Positions 18,199 through 27,255 are shown, numbered from the stretch's first letter. The stretch: 64,000 nt of DNA from Desulfobacter sp. (GCA_028768525.1 CP054837.1:2028001-2092000); one strand, 5' to 3'. A program made the numbers and translations. The notes: generated by a model from the letters alone, not told the origin.

Positions 18199-18816
18199 AT
18201 GGAAAATCACACCATGTATTATGACACCATCATCAAACTTACCACTGCCATTTCCCAGTGCAGAGACCCAGAGGAAGTGGCTTTAATAAGCGCGGAGAGC
18301 GTTAAAACCGCTTTTGGCGCCAAGGGGTGTTCGGTATTTTTAGTGGACAGGGCAACACGGGAACTTGGCCTGGTGGCCTCTTCTGGATTAAGCAATGAAT
18401 ACCTTGAAAAAGGACCCATTCATTTCATGCAGGCCATCAAGGAAGCAAGGGATGCCGTGCCCGTCGCCATTTATGATGTATTTGACGATCCCAGGATCGA
18501 ATATCCGGATGCGGCCAAGAAAGAAGGGATCGCATCCCTTTTAGGAGTGCCCATCATCGCCCACAATAAAATCCTGGGGGCGCTGCGGGTATACACGGCC
18601 GACCCCTGGGAATTCTCCTTCAACGACATCACCCTGGTCCAGGCCGTGGGCCTGATCTGCGGCATGGCCATGGATATGTGCCGGATGTACAAAGGCTATA
18701 AAACCAGCATTGAAATCCTTAAAAACATGCGGGATCCCAAATCCTTCAGCTCCAACAAATGGACACCCTATGAGGGGGTGCCCACCTCTGTGGACCAGTC
18801 CATCTGCGACTACTAA
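18199..18816 (+). CDS. Stand-alone GAF-domain protein
   Basis: A 205-residue soluble protein. A single GAF domain spans about 15-160, with KGCSVFLVDRATRELGLVA, IASLLGVPIIAHNKILGAL and WEFSFNDITLVQAVG as the characteristic strands and last helix. The final 45 residues form a short tail with no domain. GAF domains bind small molecules such as cyclic nucleotides, heme or nitric oxide; the ligand here cannot be deduced. No output domain is attached, so it may act through a partner. AAGGAGG precedes the ATG. Confidence 0.85.
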   Translation: MENHTMYYDTIIKLTTAISQCRDPEEVALISAESVKTAFGAKGCSVFLVDRATRELGLVASSGLSNEYLEKGPIHFMQAIKEARDAVPVAIYDVFDDPRIEYPDAAKKEGIASLLGVPIIAHNKILGALRVYTADPWEFSFNDITLVQAVGLICGMAMDMCRMYKGYKTSIEILKNMRDPKSFSSNKWTPYEGVPTSVDQSICDY

Positions 18817-18855
18817 ACCTGAAACGGGAGCGGCAGCGGAAGCCGTACGGCAGCA

Positions 18856-19518
18856 TCAGCCCAGAAGGGCCGCCCGTACCGTATCCAGGCCCAGCCGGTC
18901 GATCATCCGGCCCATGCGCTCCCGTTTTGAAAACTCTTTATAATAATCAATGATCTTAGCCACCATGTCCAGGGCTGCTTCGGAATCCAGGTCTTCCACC
19001 AGCAGATCCGCCAGCCTGGGCCGTGCCGATCCGTTTCCGCCGATCTGCACGGTCCAGCCTTTGGCCGTGCCGTAAAGGGAGATGTCCTTGATGCAGTTTT
19101 CCGCACACTGGACCTTGCAGCCCGAGACCCCCATCTTCATTTTGCTGGGCAGCACCATGCCGTGGTAGATTTTATCCAGCTTCATTCCCATTTCCAGGCT
19201 GTCCTGCTGTGCCAGGCGGCAAAACTGGATGCCGGGGCAGGCCTTGACACTCCGTACGCAAAGGCCTGTGGCGGCACCGGCATCCATGCCCAGGTCCTTC
19301 CAGACCCCGTCCACATCCTCTTCTTTGATGCCGATCACCGCAATCCTTGCCGCAGAGGTAACCTTCAGTTCAGCCACCTGATATTTGTCGGCCACATCGG
19401 CCAGGGTGCGCAGCTGGTCCGGTTTAACCAGCCCGCAGGGCAGATGTGGGGCCACGGCATAGCTGATGTCCTTTTTGCCCCGCTGGCGGATAACTCCTTT
19501 TTCTCCATCTTTCAACAT
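18856..19518 (-). CDS. Small siroheme-[4Fe-4S] sulfite/nitrite reductase-like protein
   Basis: A 220-residue protein with the siroheme/iron-sulfur signature: ACPGIQFC (C-x5-C) followed by SGCKVQCAENC (C-x3-C). This length matches the low-molecular-weight, assimilatory-type sulfite reductases of sulfate reducers, not the large DsrAB subunits. The N-terminal half has the ferredoxin-like half-domain pattern (ADKYQVAELKVTSAARIAV). It should reduce sulfite or nitrite in the cytoplasm with an external electron donor. AAGGAG lies just before the ATG. It is a single gene, divergent from the diguanylate cyclase. Confidence 0.85.
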   Translation of the reverse strand: MLKDGEKGVIRQRGKKDISYAVAPHLPCGLVKPDQLRTLADVADKYQVAELKVTSAARIAVIGIKEEDVDGVWKDLGMDAGAATGLCVRSVKACPGIQFCRLAQQDSLEMGMKLDKIYHGMVLPSKMKMGVSGCKVQCAENCIKDISLYGTAKGWTVQIGGNGSARPRLADLLVEDLDSEAALDMVAKIIDYYKEFSKRERMGRMIDRLGLDTVRAALLG

Positions 19519-19726
19519 TTTTTACTCCTTATTTCAACGGTCCGCACCGCTTTGGCCGGCACCGGTTCGATTGGTCAATATATGGCTATGCTTTTATTAT
19601 CCATGCCCGGGTATGTCAATAACCGGCAAAAATACCAGTTGACAAAAAACCGGGAGACCGCCAATATGATGCCGTTTCCCAACAATTTCCCTTGCAGAAT
19701 ACCATACCCGGAGGATTACCAACCCC

Positions 19727-21499
19727 ATGGCCGCGTCAAAACACGAACGAAAAGCACCAGGCACAGAAAACAAACGGCCATTCATCCAGGGACTCAACCT
19801 TAAATTCTGGTTCACCCTTTTCACCGCCCTGCTATTCATCGTGTCGGCTGCCGCTGTGACCTGGGCGGTGGGCAACCTGGCCGAAGATATTATCGAGCAA
19901 TGGGCCTCCCGGTATATCATCAAACAGGTTCTGTACGACAAAAGCCGGACGCTACAGCCCATCATGCGGGAGGTGGCTTTGTCCCGGCAGATGGCCACAT
20001 CCCGGTTTATCAGGGAATGGGCCAGCTCCCCGGACGATGCCCGCCTGACCCGGACGGCCCTTGGCGAACTGGAAAACTTCCGGAAAAATTTCCAGGACAA
20101 CTCTTATTTTGTCGGCCTGCGGCGCAACGGCCGATACTACCACAACAATGCCGACAACGCGTATGCCGGAAAGGAATTCCGGTATTTCCTGGACCCCAAG
20201 AAAGAATCCGATGCCTGGTTTTTCGACCTGATCCGCCAGGACAGGGATATCCATATCAACGTGAATCCGGATATTGAACTGGGGATCACCAAACTCTGGA
20301 TTGATGTGCCGATCCGGGACGGCGGCGAAATATTGGGCATTGCCGGCACCGGCCTGGACCTCACCGATTTTCTCAACGAGGTGGTGGCAGAAGGGGAGCC
20401 GGGCATTACCAGCCTGTTTGTGGACCATGCCGGCGCCATTCAGCTCCACCGGGATAAAGATTTCATAGACTTCGGTTCCATCAGCAAGCAACCCGAGAAA
20501 CAAAAAACCATTGACCTGATTTTTGAAAATCCTGAAGAACAGAAAACCGTTTTTGCGGAAATGAAGCGGCTTGAGTCCGGCAAAAAAAAGGTGGCGGTAG
20601 CATTCGTCCATGCCGGAGGCCGCCGCCAGCTGGCCGGGATCGTCTACCTTCCCGAGATTGACTGGCATGAAATCACCCTGATTGATCTGGGAACGGTCCT
20701 GCCCCTGTCTCAGTTTTCAACGGTTATACTGATATATATTCTCACCCTGCTGGCCACCCTGATCCTCTTCAATTTCATCCTGAACCGCTTTGTACTCAAT
20801 CCCCTGGGCCGGCTTGACCGGGCCATGGAACGGGTCAAGGCCGGGGAAAGCCCCTCAGAACTGGAGGACCGGGAAGGTATTGGTGAACTGGGACGGCTGA
20901 TCAGCCGATTTCTCGAGATGGCCCGGGCCGTACTGGCCTCCCGCCGTGACCTTGAGCAAAAAATAAAGGCCCGGACCCGTGACCTTGAACGCCTGGCAAG
21001 ACGTGATCCGCTGACGGAACTGCTCAACCGCCGGGGCATGACCGAACAGATGAAGGCCTGCTTTGAACGGGCATATAGGGAAAACACGGTTCTTGGAATT
21101 CTATGGATGGACATTGACTGGTTCAAGGAGGTCAACGATAAATACGGCCATGCCGCAGGGGACGAGGCCCTGAAAACCGTGGCCGGTATCCTCCGCGCTG
21201 AGATCCGCCCCTATGATCTGGCTGCCCGCTGGGGCGGGGACGAATTTCTGATACTCATGCAGCCGGCTGATGAAAATACCCTGGGCCTCATGGGCGAACG
21301 GATCTGTACCGCAGTTGCCGGCCATGTACCGGACCCGCAGTCTCCGTCCCTGAGCGTCAGTATCGGGGGCTGCATCTCAGATCCGGAGACGGACCTGGAC
21401 AGCCTGCTGAACAAAGCCGACCAGGCCCTTTACCGGGCCAAAGCGGACGGACGGAACTGCTACCGCAGATTCCGCCCCGGGTCCGCCGGCGGCAATTAG
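19727..21499 (+). CDS. Membrane-bound diguanylate cyclase
   Basis: A 590-residue protein. A transmembrane helix near 25-48, a Cache-like periplasmic sensor to about 325, a second helix at about 331-353, HAMP, a short coiled coil, and a GGDEF domain with an intact GGDEF motif at 503-507. The inhibitory site RxxD (RPYD) lies five residues before that motif, so product inhibition by c-di-GMP is expected. It makes c-di-GMP from two GTP in response to an external cue. The ATG at 19727 follows GGAGG with a rather long spacer of 12 bases. Confidence 0.93.
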   Translation: MAASKHERKAPGTENKRPFIQGLNLKFWFTLFTALLFIVSAAAVTWAVGNLAEDIIEQWASRYIIKQVLYDKSRTLQPIMREVALSRQMATSRFIREWASSPDDARLTRTALGELENFRKNFQDNSYFVGLRRNGRYYHNNADNAYAGKEFRYFLDPKKESDAWFFDLIRQDRDIHINVNPDIELGITKLWIDVPIRDGGEILGIAGTGLDLTDFLNEVVAEGEPGITSLFVDHAGAIQLHRDKDFIDFGSISKQPEKQKTIDLIFENPEEQKTVFAEMKRLESGKKKVAVAFVHAGGRRQLAGIVYLPEIDWHEITLIDLGTVLPLSQFSTVILIYILTLLATLILFNFILNRFVLNPLGRLDRAMERVKAGESPSELEDREGIGELGRLISRFLEMARAVLASRRDLEQKIKARTRDLERLARRDPLTELLNRRGMTEQMKACFERAYRENTVLGILWMDIDWFKEVNDKYGHAAGDEALKTVAGILRAEIRPYDLAARWGGDEFLILMQPADENTLGLMGERICTAVAGHVPDPQSPSLSVSIGGCISDPETDLDSLLNKADQALYRAKADGRNCYRRFRPGSAGGN

Positions 21500-21521
21500 T
21501 ATTTCGCAGGGGAACTTTTCC

Positions 21522-21550
21522 TTGACAGGTCCTTGTCCATGGCCATAATA
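21522..21550 (+). promoter_or_regulatory. Sigma-70-like promoter for proC
   Basis: TTGACA at 21522-21527, then a 16-17 bp spacer and CATAAT/ATAATA. It lies between the diguanylate cyclase stop and the proC start. Confidence 0.6.
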
Positions 21551-21585
21551 TTTGTTTTTTTAATCATTTACGCAAAGGAAACCAC

Positions 21586-22443
21586 ATGCTGCAGGATAAA
21601 AAAATAGGATTCATCGGAAGCGGAAACATGGGTGAGGCACTGGTCAGCGGTCTTGTATTGTCCAAGGCAGCCAAACCGGAAAATATCATCTGCTCGGATA
21701 TTGATGTGGATCTCCTGGCGGAGGTCCAGGAAAAATACGGGGTGCAGACCACCACCAACAACATCGAAGTCTGCGAAAAAGCAGAAATCATCGTCTATGC
21801 CACCAAACCCCAGATCCTGGGCGCCGTACTCAAGGAGACCGCCCCGGCCCTGGACAAATCCAAGCTGGTTATTTCCATTGCCGCCGGCGTCCCCCTGGCC
21901 GCCATCGCCGCCGGCCTCGACAAGGAACTGCGTCTGATCCGCTCAATGCCCAATATCTGTGCATTTGTCAAGGAAAGCGCCACAGCCATCGCAGCAGGCG
22001 AATTTGTCCAGGAGGGGGATGTGGAACTGGCCCGGGCCATTTTCGATTCCGTTGGGGAAACCGTATTCATCCAGGAGAACGTGCTCATGGACGCCTTCAC
22101 TGGCCTGAGCGGTTCCGGCCCGGCCTATATTTTCACCATCGTGGATGCCCTGGCCGATGCCGGGGTGAAGATGGGGCTTTCCAGAAAAAACTCCCTGTTC
22201 CTGTCCACCCAGACCGTACTTGGGGCGGCACGGCTGCTCCTGGACTCCAAGGAGCATCCCGGCCAGCTGAAAGACAGGGTGGCCTCACCCGGGGGGACCG
22301 CCATTGCCGGTATCCATACCCTTGAACAGGGGGGCCTGCGCACCACCCTGATCAATGCCGTAGAATCGGCCTCAAAGCGGTCAAAAGAGCTTGGCGAAAT
22401 GATGGTCAAAGACTTCATAAAAAACGCAAAGAACGACAAATAA
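21586..22443 (+). CDS. proC: Pyrroline-5-carboxylate reductase
   Basis: A 285-residue oxidoreductase catalysing the last step of proline synthesis, reduction of pyrroline-5-carboxylate with NAD(P)H. The Rossmann motif IGFIGSGNMGEAL is at the N-terminus. The C-terminal dimerisation signature LSGSGPAYIFTIVDALADAGVK is followed by SPGGTAIAGIHTLEQGGLR, both diagnostic of ProC. Length is a little above the family norm because of a Lys-rich end. AAGGAAA precedes the ATG, and the gene has its own promoter. Confidence 0.95.
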   Translation: MLQDKKIGFIGSGNMGEALVSGLVLSKAAKPENIICSDIDVDLLAEVQEKYGVQTTTNNIEVCEKAEIIVYATKPQILGAVLKETAPALDKSKLVISIAAGVPLAAIAAGLDKELRLIRSMPNICAFVKESATAIAAGEFVQEGDVELARAIFDSVGETVFIQENVLMDAFTGLSGSGPAYIFTIVDALADAGVKMGLSRKNSLFLSTQTVLGAARLLLDSKEHPGQLKDRVASPGGTAIAGIHTLEQGGLRTTLINAVESASKRSKELGEMMVKDFIKNAKNDK

Positions 22444-22447
22444 AGAC

Positions 22448-22493
22448 AAAAAAACCGGGGCAGGAATGCTATTGGCGGCATTCCCGGCCCCGG
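22448..22493 (-). terminator. Terminator of the DVU0772-type gene
   Basis: A two-part stem (CCGGGGC...GCCCCGG outside GGAATGC...GCATTCC) at 22455-22493. On the minus strand it is followed by seven T residues (the A-run at 22448-22454). It probably also acts on proC transcripts from the other side, though with no T-run there. Confidence 0.8.
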
Positions 22494-22528
22494 CCTTGGC
22501 TAAGGAACATTAAAGGAGGCGGTTATGG

Positions 22529-22885
22529 TTAAACGTTGAGTTCCTTTTTCAGCCAGTCTCTGATTCTTCCTTCAACGGCATAGACCCCTTTGTACTTGCC
22601 CATGCCCTTTTGCATGAATTCCTTTTCAAGATCCTTGGGCAATTCAAAATTGCCCAGTTCCTCGGAATCAAACCCCTTTCTCCTGACCAGGGTGAGGATG
22701 GGGTGCTTTTTCCAGGTGTTGATAACAAAATAAACGGTTTCATTGTCGTTGTCCCTGGAATTGTAATAGCTCTGGGAACGCAGGGGCCCCCATTCCAGAT
22801 GCAATGCAATGGCTTCTTCAGGCGTCATATCCCAATCCACGGAATTCAGCAGGTTATAATTCTTTTTTATATCATGAAGTCTCAT
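22529..22885 (-). CDS. DVU0772-type conserved protein
   Basis: A 118-residue soluble protein starting MRLHDIKKNYNLLNSVDW. The block DWDMTPEEAIALHLEWG and the later YYNSRDNDNETVYFVI resemble a small family of sulfate reducers that I know as DVU0772; this is recalled from memory. The function is unknown. I chose the ATG at 22885 because GGAGG lies six bases in front; a longer ORF upstream would add a hydrophobic non-conserved stretch. It lies just downstream of the rubrerythrin gene on the same strand but is separated from it by a terminator. Confidence 0.75.
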   Translation of the reverse strand: MRLHDIKKNYNLLNSVDWDMTPEEAIALHLEWGPLRSQSYYNSRDNDNETVYFVINTWKKHPILTLVRRKGFDSEELGNFELPKDLEKEFMQKGMGKYKGVYAVEGRIRDWLKKELNV

Positions 22886-23030
22886 ATTCCCTCCATTTGG
22901 TTCTGGGTTGCATTTCCCTTCTGCAGATTCTTTAAAAGCAAAGAGCGTGCCCGGAATAATAAAAAGTAAATATGACCTACATTTCCAGTTACTTATACCC
23001 AGAAAACAATTAAACAGAATAGTATGAGAC

Positions 23031-23081
23031 AAAAAAAGAGACAGTCAGAAAGAAACATTTATGTCTCAATCCGACTGTCTC
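23031..23081 (-). terminator. Rho-independent terminator after rubrerythrin
   Basis: Arms GAGACAGTC and GACTGTCTC (23038-23046 and 23073-23081). On the minus strand these are followed by seven T residues (the A-run at 23031-23037). It ends the rubrerythrin transcript 13 bp after the stop codon. Confidence 0.85.
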
Positions 23082-23093
23082 GATCCAAATAAA

Positions 23094-23669
23094 CTAATAA
23101 TTTTCACATAAAATCTCAAAATACCCCGAGGGTTTAACGCATGCCGGGCATTTATCCGGGGCGGTTTTGCCTGTATGGATATAGCCGCAGCTCAGGCAGC
23201 GCCATGTTTTTTCCTCCTCCCGGGAAAAACTTCTGCCTTGGGCAATGTTGTCTGCCAGATGCAGAAAGAGCTTTTCATGGTGATTTTCAGATACGATGAT
23301 GGCATTGAATGTATCTGCTGCCCGGTCAAAGCCCTCATCCTGTGCTTCCCTGGCAAACCGGGCGTACATGTCGTTACTGACGTAATGCTCCAGCTCCGCC
23401 GATGAAATGAGGTTGGCATGGGTGTCTTTGATCACCCCGGCCGGAAAAGACCAGTTTACGGGAAGATGTCCCCCGTTGAAAAACTTGAAAAACCGCAGGG
23501 CGTGTTCATACTCCTGGTCTGCAGTTTCCCTGAACAATTTGGCAACCTGGATAAATCCCTCGTCCCTGGCCCTGGCCGCAAAAAAATCATAACGGGTCCT
23601 TGCCTGGGCCTCCGCCGCAAATGAGGCGTGGAGGTTGAGGGCGGTTTGGCTCTCCCTGAATTTACCCAT
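23094..23669 (-). CDS. Rubrerythrin with C-terminal rubredoxin-like domain
   Basis: A 191-residue peroxide-reducing protein. The four-helix diiron domain shows the ligand helices AEAQARTRYDFF, ETADQEYEHALRFF (E-x-x-H), FAREAQDEGFDRAA and VSENHHEKLF. The C-terminal zinc-ribbon-like rubredoxin domain has CLSCGYIHTG and CPAC. It reduces hydrogen peroxide to water with electrons from rubredoxin or ferredoxin, a standard defence in strict anaerobes. The start at 23669 avoids overlap with the ferredoxin gene 10 bp upstream, so the two are co-transcribed. Confidence 0.92.
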   Translation of the reverse strand: MGKFRESQTALNLHASFAAEAQARTRYDFFAARARDEGFIQVAKLFRETADQEYEHALRFFKFFNGGHLPVNWSFPAGVIKDTHANLISSAELEHYVSNDMYARFAREAQDEGFDRAADTFNAIIVSENHHEKLFLHLADNIAQGRSFSREEEKTWRCLSCGYIHTGKTAPDKCPACVKPSGYFEILCENY

Positions 23670-23679
23670 GGGCACCCCG

Positions 23680-23871
23680 CTACTCTTCGATTTCAATGGC
23701 ATCGGCCCCGCATTCCGCTGCGGCCCGGCGAACCACCTCCTTGAGATGGTCGGGAATGGGATCTATTTTTACCTTGGAAAGCAGATCGTCTTCATCATAC
23801 TCAAATACTTCAGGACAAAGGTCGTTGCAGTTTCTGTCACCCATACAATTTTTGGTAATGGTCACTTTCAT
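23680..23871 (-). CDS. Single-cluster ferredoxin with Asp ligand
   Basis: A 63-residue ferredoxin. The cluster motif is CMGDRNCNDLCPEVF: Cys, then Asp at the place of the second Cys (C-x2-D-x2-C), then another Cys, with a final Cys in AAAEC near the end. The same Cys-to-Asp arrangement occurs in the Pyrococcus furiosus ferredoxin, where it allows [4Fe-4S]/[3Fe-4S] conversion. Acidic C-terminus. GGAGG precedes the ATG. It is the likely electron carrier for the rubrerythrin encoded 10 bp downstream. Confidence 0.9.
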   Translation of the reverse strand: MKVTITKNCMGDRNCNDLCPEVFEYDEDDLLSKVKIDPIPDHLKEVVRRAAAECGADAIEIEE

Positions 23872-23908
23872 TGTCAATCATCCTCCTTAAAGTTAATGGT
23901 ACTATGAA

Positions 23909-23940
23909 ACCGAAGGCCGTATAATTTCACGGTCTTCGGT
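23909..23940 (-). terminator. Intercistronic hairpin
   Basis: Arms ACCGAAGGCCGT and ACGGTCTTCGGT with an 8-base loop and one mismatch. It lies between the disulfide-reductase stop and the ferredoxin start. No T-run follows, so it may be a partial terminator or an RNA processing site that sets different levels for the two parts of the cluster. Confidence 0.45.
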
Positions 23941-23947
23941 AAGAACA

Positions 23948-26095
23948 CTATCCCTTGCGCATCCAGCCGTGGAATTTTTCCGCCCATTCCAGCACCTTGC
24001 CCGGGGCATGGGCCTTTTTCCACTGGCCGGCAGCGTATTTATTGGCCTCTGCCATGGTCGGGTAGATATGGATGGTACCCAGTATCTTGTTCAGCCCAAT
24101 GCCGTGGGTCTTGGCCAACACAAATTCAGCAATGATTTCAGAGGCGTGGGCCCCCACGATGGTCACGCCCAATATGGTATCCCTGCCCGGCACCGTCAAC
24201 ACCTTAACAAAGCCCTTATCATTGGAATCGGCAATGGCACGGTCCAGATCGCCAATGCCGTAGACCGTCTTTTCGTAAGGAATCCCTTTGGCCTCCGCCT
24301 CCTGTTCGCAGAGCCCCACCCGGGCCACTTCCGGATCGGTATAGGTGGCCCACGGAATTGAATCATAGTTGGCCTTGAATTTTTTCAAACGGCCGAACAA
24401 TGCATTCACAGAGGCATACCAGGCTTCGTGGGCGGCCGTGTGCGTAAACTGGTAGCGGCCATGGACATCCCCGCAGCAAAAAATATTGGGGCAATTGGTC
24501 CTCAGGAATCCGTCGGCCAGTATCCTTCCCCGGGGGTCCAGGGCAACCCCCAATTCCTCCAGGCCGATGCCCCTGGTATTTGGGATCCGGCCCAGGGCAA
24601 TCAATATGGCATCAAAGGGGATCTCCACCCTCTCCCCCCGGTGGTCGCAGACCAGGACATGCCCTTCCCCGTCCTGCCGGATGGATGTGGCGCTGTGGTT
24701 CAGGCGCAGATCCATGCCCTCGGCCTCAAATGCTTCAATTACGGGCAGGGTGGCATCCTCATCCTCTTTTTTCATGATCCTTCCGGACCGCTGGACCAGG
24801 GAGACCCGGGATCCCAGGCGTTGGAAGGCCTGGGCCAGTTCGCATCCGATGGGGCCTGCCCCGAGCACCACCAGCCGTTGGGGCAGTTCCCGGATATTCC
24901 AAATGGTATCCGAAGTCAGGTAATCCACCGCCTCCAGCCCGGGGAGGGCCGGCACCACGGGGCGTGCGCCGGTGGCCACAATGATATTCTTTGTAATGAG
25001 CCGCCGGTCCCCCACCGCCACTTCAAAAGGGGAGATGATTTTTGCCCGGCCCCGGATGCATTCCACTCCGAGCCCGGTATACCGGTCCACTGAATCGTGG
25101 GGTTCAATGGCCCGGATCTTTGACTGGACCCGCTCCATGACCGCTGCAAAATCAAAGGTCACATCCACTTTTTCAAGGCCGAACTCCTCTGCCCGGGCCG
25201 CATGGGCCAGAATTCTGGCGGAGGCGATCAGGGACTTGCTGGGCACACACCCGGTATTGAGACAGTCCCCGCCCATTTTCTGTTCCTCAACCAGCGCAAC
25301 CCGGGCCTTGACCGTTGCCGCAATATAGGAGGAGACCAATCCGGCGGAACCGCCGCCGATGACCACCAGGTTGTAGTCAAAACGCGCCGGTTTCTCCCAT
25401 CGGGCATAGGCTTTTTTAGCCCGGGCCACGTCAACGGCCTTCTTGGCGACCAGGGGAAAGATACCCAGTAGGGCAAAGGAAAAAATCAGCCCCGGAGACA
25501 GGATACCGCCCAAAGAATCGACCTGCCCCAGCTGGGTACCGGCATTGACGTATACAATGGTTCCCGGCAGCATGCCGATCTGGGAAACGATGTAAAACAG
25601 CCGGGCGGAAATGGGGGTCAGCCCCATGGCCAGATTGATGAGGAAAAACGGAAAGGCCGGCACCAGGCGGAGGGTAAACAGATAGAATCCCCCCTCCCTC
25701 TCAACACCTTGGTTGATGGCGTTAATCCGTGTGGAAAACTTGGTCTGGACCCAGTCCCTGAACATATACCTTGAAAACCAAAATGCCAGGGTGGCGCCGA
25801 TGGTGGAAGCAAATGAAATGGCCACAAGGCCCGTGAACAGGCCGAATACGGCGCCGCCGGCCAGGGTCATCACCGTGGCCCCTGGCAGCGACAATCCCGT
25901 GACCAGAATATAAATCCCCATGTACACCCCGATACTGAGGACTTTATTGGCCTGGTAAAATGCCCTCAGATCGTCCAGTTGTGCCTTGAGTACGCCAAGG
26001 GAGAGGTAACGGTCCAGGTCAAAAATAAAAAACAGGGCCACCAGGGCAAGTATTCCGGCCGCCAGCATCAGTTTTGTTTTCGCGGTGTTGTTCAT
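23948..26095 (-). CDS. VTT-domain membrane protein fused to FAD disulfide oxidoreductase
   Basis: A 715-residue fusion. Residues about 1-225 are a VTT/SNARE-associated (TVP38/TMEM64) membrane domain with several hydrophobic helices and the LVPAFPFFLINLAMGL and GLSLPGATVMTLAGGAVFG motifs. The rest is a mercuric reductase/lipoamide dehydrogenase-like enzyme: FAD site VVIGGGSAGL, redox-active GGDCLNTGCVPSKS, NAD site VVLGAGPIGCELAQ, and the C-terminal IHIYPTMAEA. The MerA metal-binding domain is absent. The substrate is unknown; a membrane thiol or quinone is an inference. It follows the other FAD oxidoreductase gene in the redox cluster by 23 bp. Confidence 0.9.
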   Translation of the reverse strand: MNNTAKTKLMLAAGILALVALFFIFDLDRYLSLGVLKAQLDDLRAFYQANKVLSIGVYMGIYILVTGLSLPGATVMTLAGGAVFGLFTGLVAISFASTIGATLAFWFSRYMFRDWVQTKFSTRINAINQGVEREGGFYLFTLRLVPAFPFFLINLAMGLTPISARLFYIVSQIGMLPGTIVYVNAGTQLGQVDSLGGILSPGLIFSFALLGIFPLVAKKAVDVARAKKAYARWEKPARFDYNLVVIGGGSAGLVSSYIAATVKARVALVEEQKMGGDCLNTGCVPSKSLIASARILAHAARAEEFGLEKVDVTFDFAAVMERVQSKIRAIEPHDSVDRYTGLGVECIRGRAKIISPFEVAVGDRRLITKNIIVATGARPVVPALPGLEAVDYLTSDTIWNIRELPQRLVVLGAGPIGCELAQAFQRLGSRVSLVQRSGRIMKKEDEDATLPVIEAFEAEGMDLRLNHSATSIRQDGEGHVLVCDHRGERVEIPFDAILIALGRIPNTRGIGLEELGVALDPRGRILADGFLRTNCPNIFCCGDVHGRYQFTHTAAHEAWYASVNALFGRLKKFKANYDSIPWATYTDPEVARVGLCEQEAEAKGIPYEKTVYGIGDLDRAIADSNDKGFVKVLTVPGRDTILGVTIVGAHASEIIAEFVLAKTHGIGLNKILGTIHIYPTMAEANKYAAGQWKKAHAPGKVLEWAEKFHGWMRKG

Positions 26096-26118
26096 ATCAT
26101 CTCAAAAATTAATGGGCG

Positions 26119-27255
26119 TTACAGGGTCGCTTCAATGGCCTGGAACCGTTTGATGAATCTGCGGTCGATGTAATCCTTGATAAAAAAAGCCAGGCGTCCC
26201 CCGAATATGAGGCCGTGCTTTTTGAGTACCCCCTCGCCCCCGCCCACATTAAAAATCAGCAGGTAGTCTGGCCCGGGATCGAATTTTTCCAGGGGCCTTC
26301 CCTCAAGGGCGGCCATGAGGTTGTGCAGGAGCACGGGATTTTCCCGGACCGCATAGACCCCCACCTTGTCCAGGGGCTGGGGCTGATGGTAAATGCAGTC
26401 TCCGCCGCCGAAAATCTCAGGGTAGTCCGGGCTTTGCAGGTATTCATTGACCAGCAGCCCCCTGTCCGGTCCTGTGGGCAGGCCCGAGGCCTCAAAAATG
26501 GTGGAGGGAATCACCCCCAGGGCCATGAAGGTAAAATCCGTGGGGAACATTACCCTGTCCCCCATCAGAATTTTATCCGCTTCCACCCGGTCCACATATC
26601 CGGTTTCGATGATTTCAATTTCCCGGCGGACCAGAATTCTTCTCACCCGTTTCCTCACCCCGGGTGCAAACCGCTTCATGAAGCCTTTACCGGCGAAAAT
26701 CCGGATGACAGGAATGTTGGCGCCGATCCTGTGGGCCAGCTGCCAGACGTTCCCGGCCACTTCCGCCGCCGAGGGGCCGCCCCCCACCACCGACACCACC
26801 GCTTTCTTCTCCCTGAACAATTTTTCCAGCCGCTGGGAGGCCTCCATGAGCTTTTCGATGGGCTTCACCGGATAGAGATTATCCGGCGGCGCTTCAGGAA
26901 TCTCCTGGGAAACCGTATCCAACGGCACGTAGGAACCGGCATTAAAAGAAAGAACATCATATCCCAGGGACGTCCCGGATTGGGTAAAGACCTCACGGCG
27001 CTCCGGATCGATTTTCACCGCCCGGTCCCGGACAAATACCCCGCCCTGGGCCTCGACCACCTTTCTGGTGGCAAACCGGATATCGTCGGGTGCGTAGGTA
27101 TGTCCCAGCATCCCCGGCCCCATGCCCGAATAGTAATGGTAATCCGACGGGGCAATCACCGTCACCCCGATCCCCTTTTCCGTAAACTGCGCAATATTCT
27201 CCAGGGTGACCATATGGGCATGGCCGCCCCCCACCAGAACAAGATTCTTTCCCAT
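26119..27255 (-). CDS. NAD(P)/FAD oxidoreductase of the SelD-associated type
   Basis: A 378-residue two-dinucleotide-binding flavoprotein. N-terminal LVLVGGGHAHMVTLENIAQF binds FAD. YHYYSGMGPGMLGHTY is characteristic of the NDH-2/sulfide-quinone-reductase relatives annotated (from memory, TIGR03169) as occurring alone or fused to the N-terminus of selenophosphate synthetase SelD. VVSVVGGGPSAAEVAGN is the NAD site. No redox Cys pair is evident. It probably passes electrons from NAD(P)H to a quinone or selenium/sulfur acceptor. It directly follows the selenocysteine-type rhodanese fusion, by 27 bp, which strengthens the selenium link. Confidence 0.85.
   Translation of the reverse strand: MGKNLVLVGGGHAHMVTLENIAQFTEKGIGVTVIAPSDYHYYSGMGPGMLGHTYAPDDIRFATRKVVEAQGGVFVRDRAVKIDPERREVFTQSGTSLGYDVLSFNAGSYVPLDTVSQEIPEAPPDNLYPVKPIEKLMEASQRLEKLFREKKAVVSVVGGGPSAAEVAGNVWQLAHRIGANIPVIRIFAGKGFMKRFAPGVRKRVRRILVRREIEIIETGYVDRVEADKILMGDRVMFPTDFTFMALGVIPSTIFEASGLPTGPDRGLLVNEYLQSPDYPEIFGGGDCIYHQPQPLDKVGVYAVRENPVLLHNLMAALEGRPLEKFDPGPDYLLIFNVGGGEGVLKKHGLIFGGRLAFFIKDYIDRRFIKRFQAIEATL

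Noticed and set aside
18837..18858. Read-through of the TGA that ends the sulfite reductase-like gene
   Set aside because: The protein is already complete at this point and the sequence after the stop is not conserved-looking; there is no suitable hairpin.
22886..23032. An N-terminal extension of the DVU0772-type protein
   Set aside because: The extra residues are hydrophobic and Cys-containing without homology, while the ATG at 22885 has GGAGG in front.
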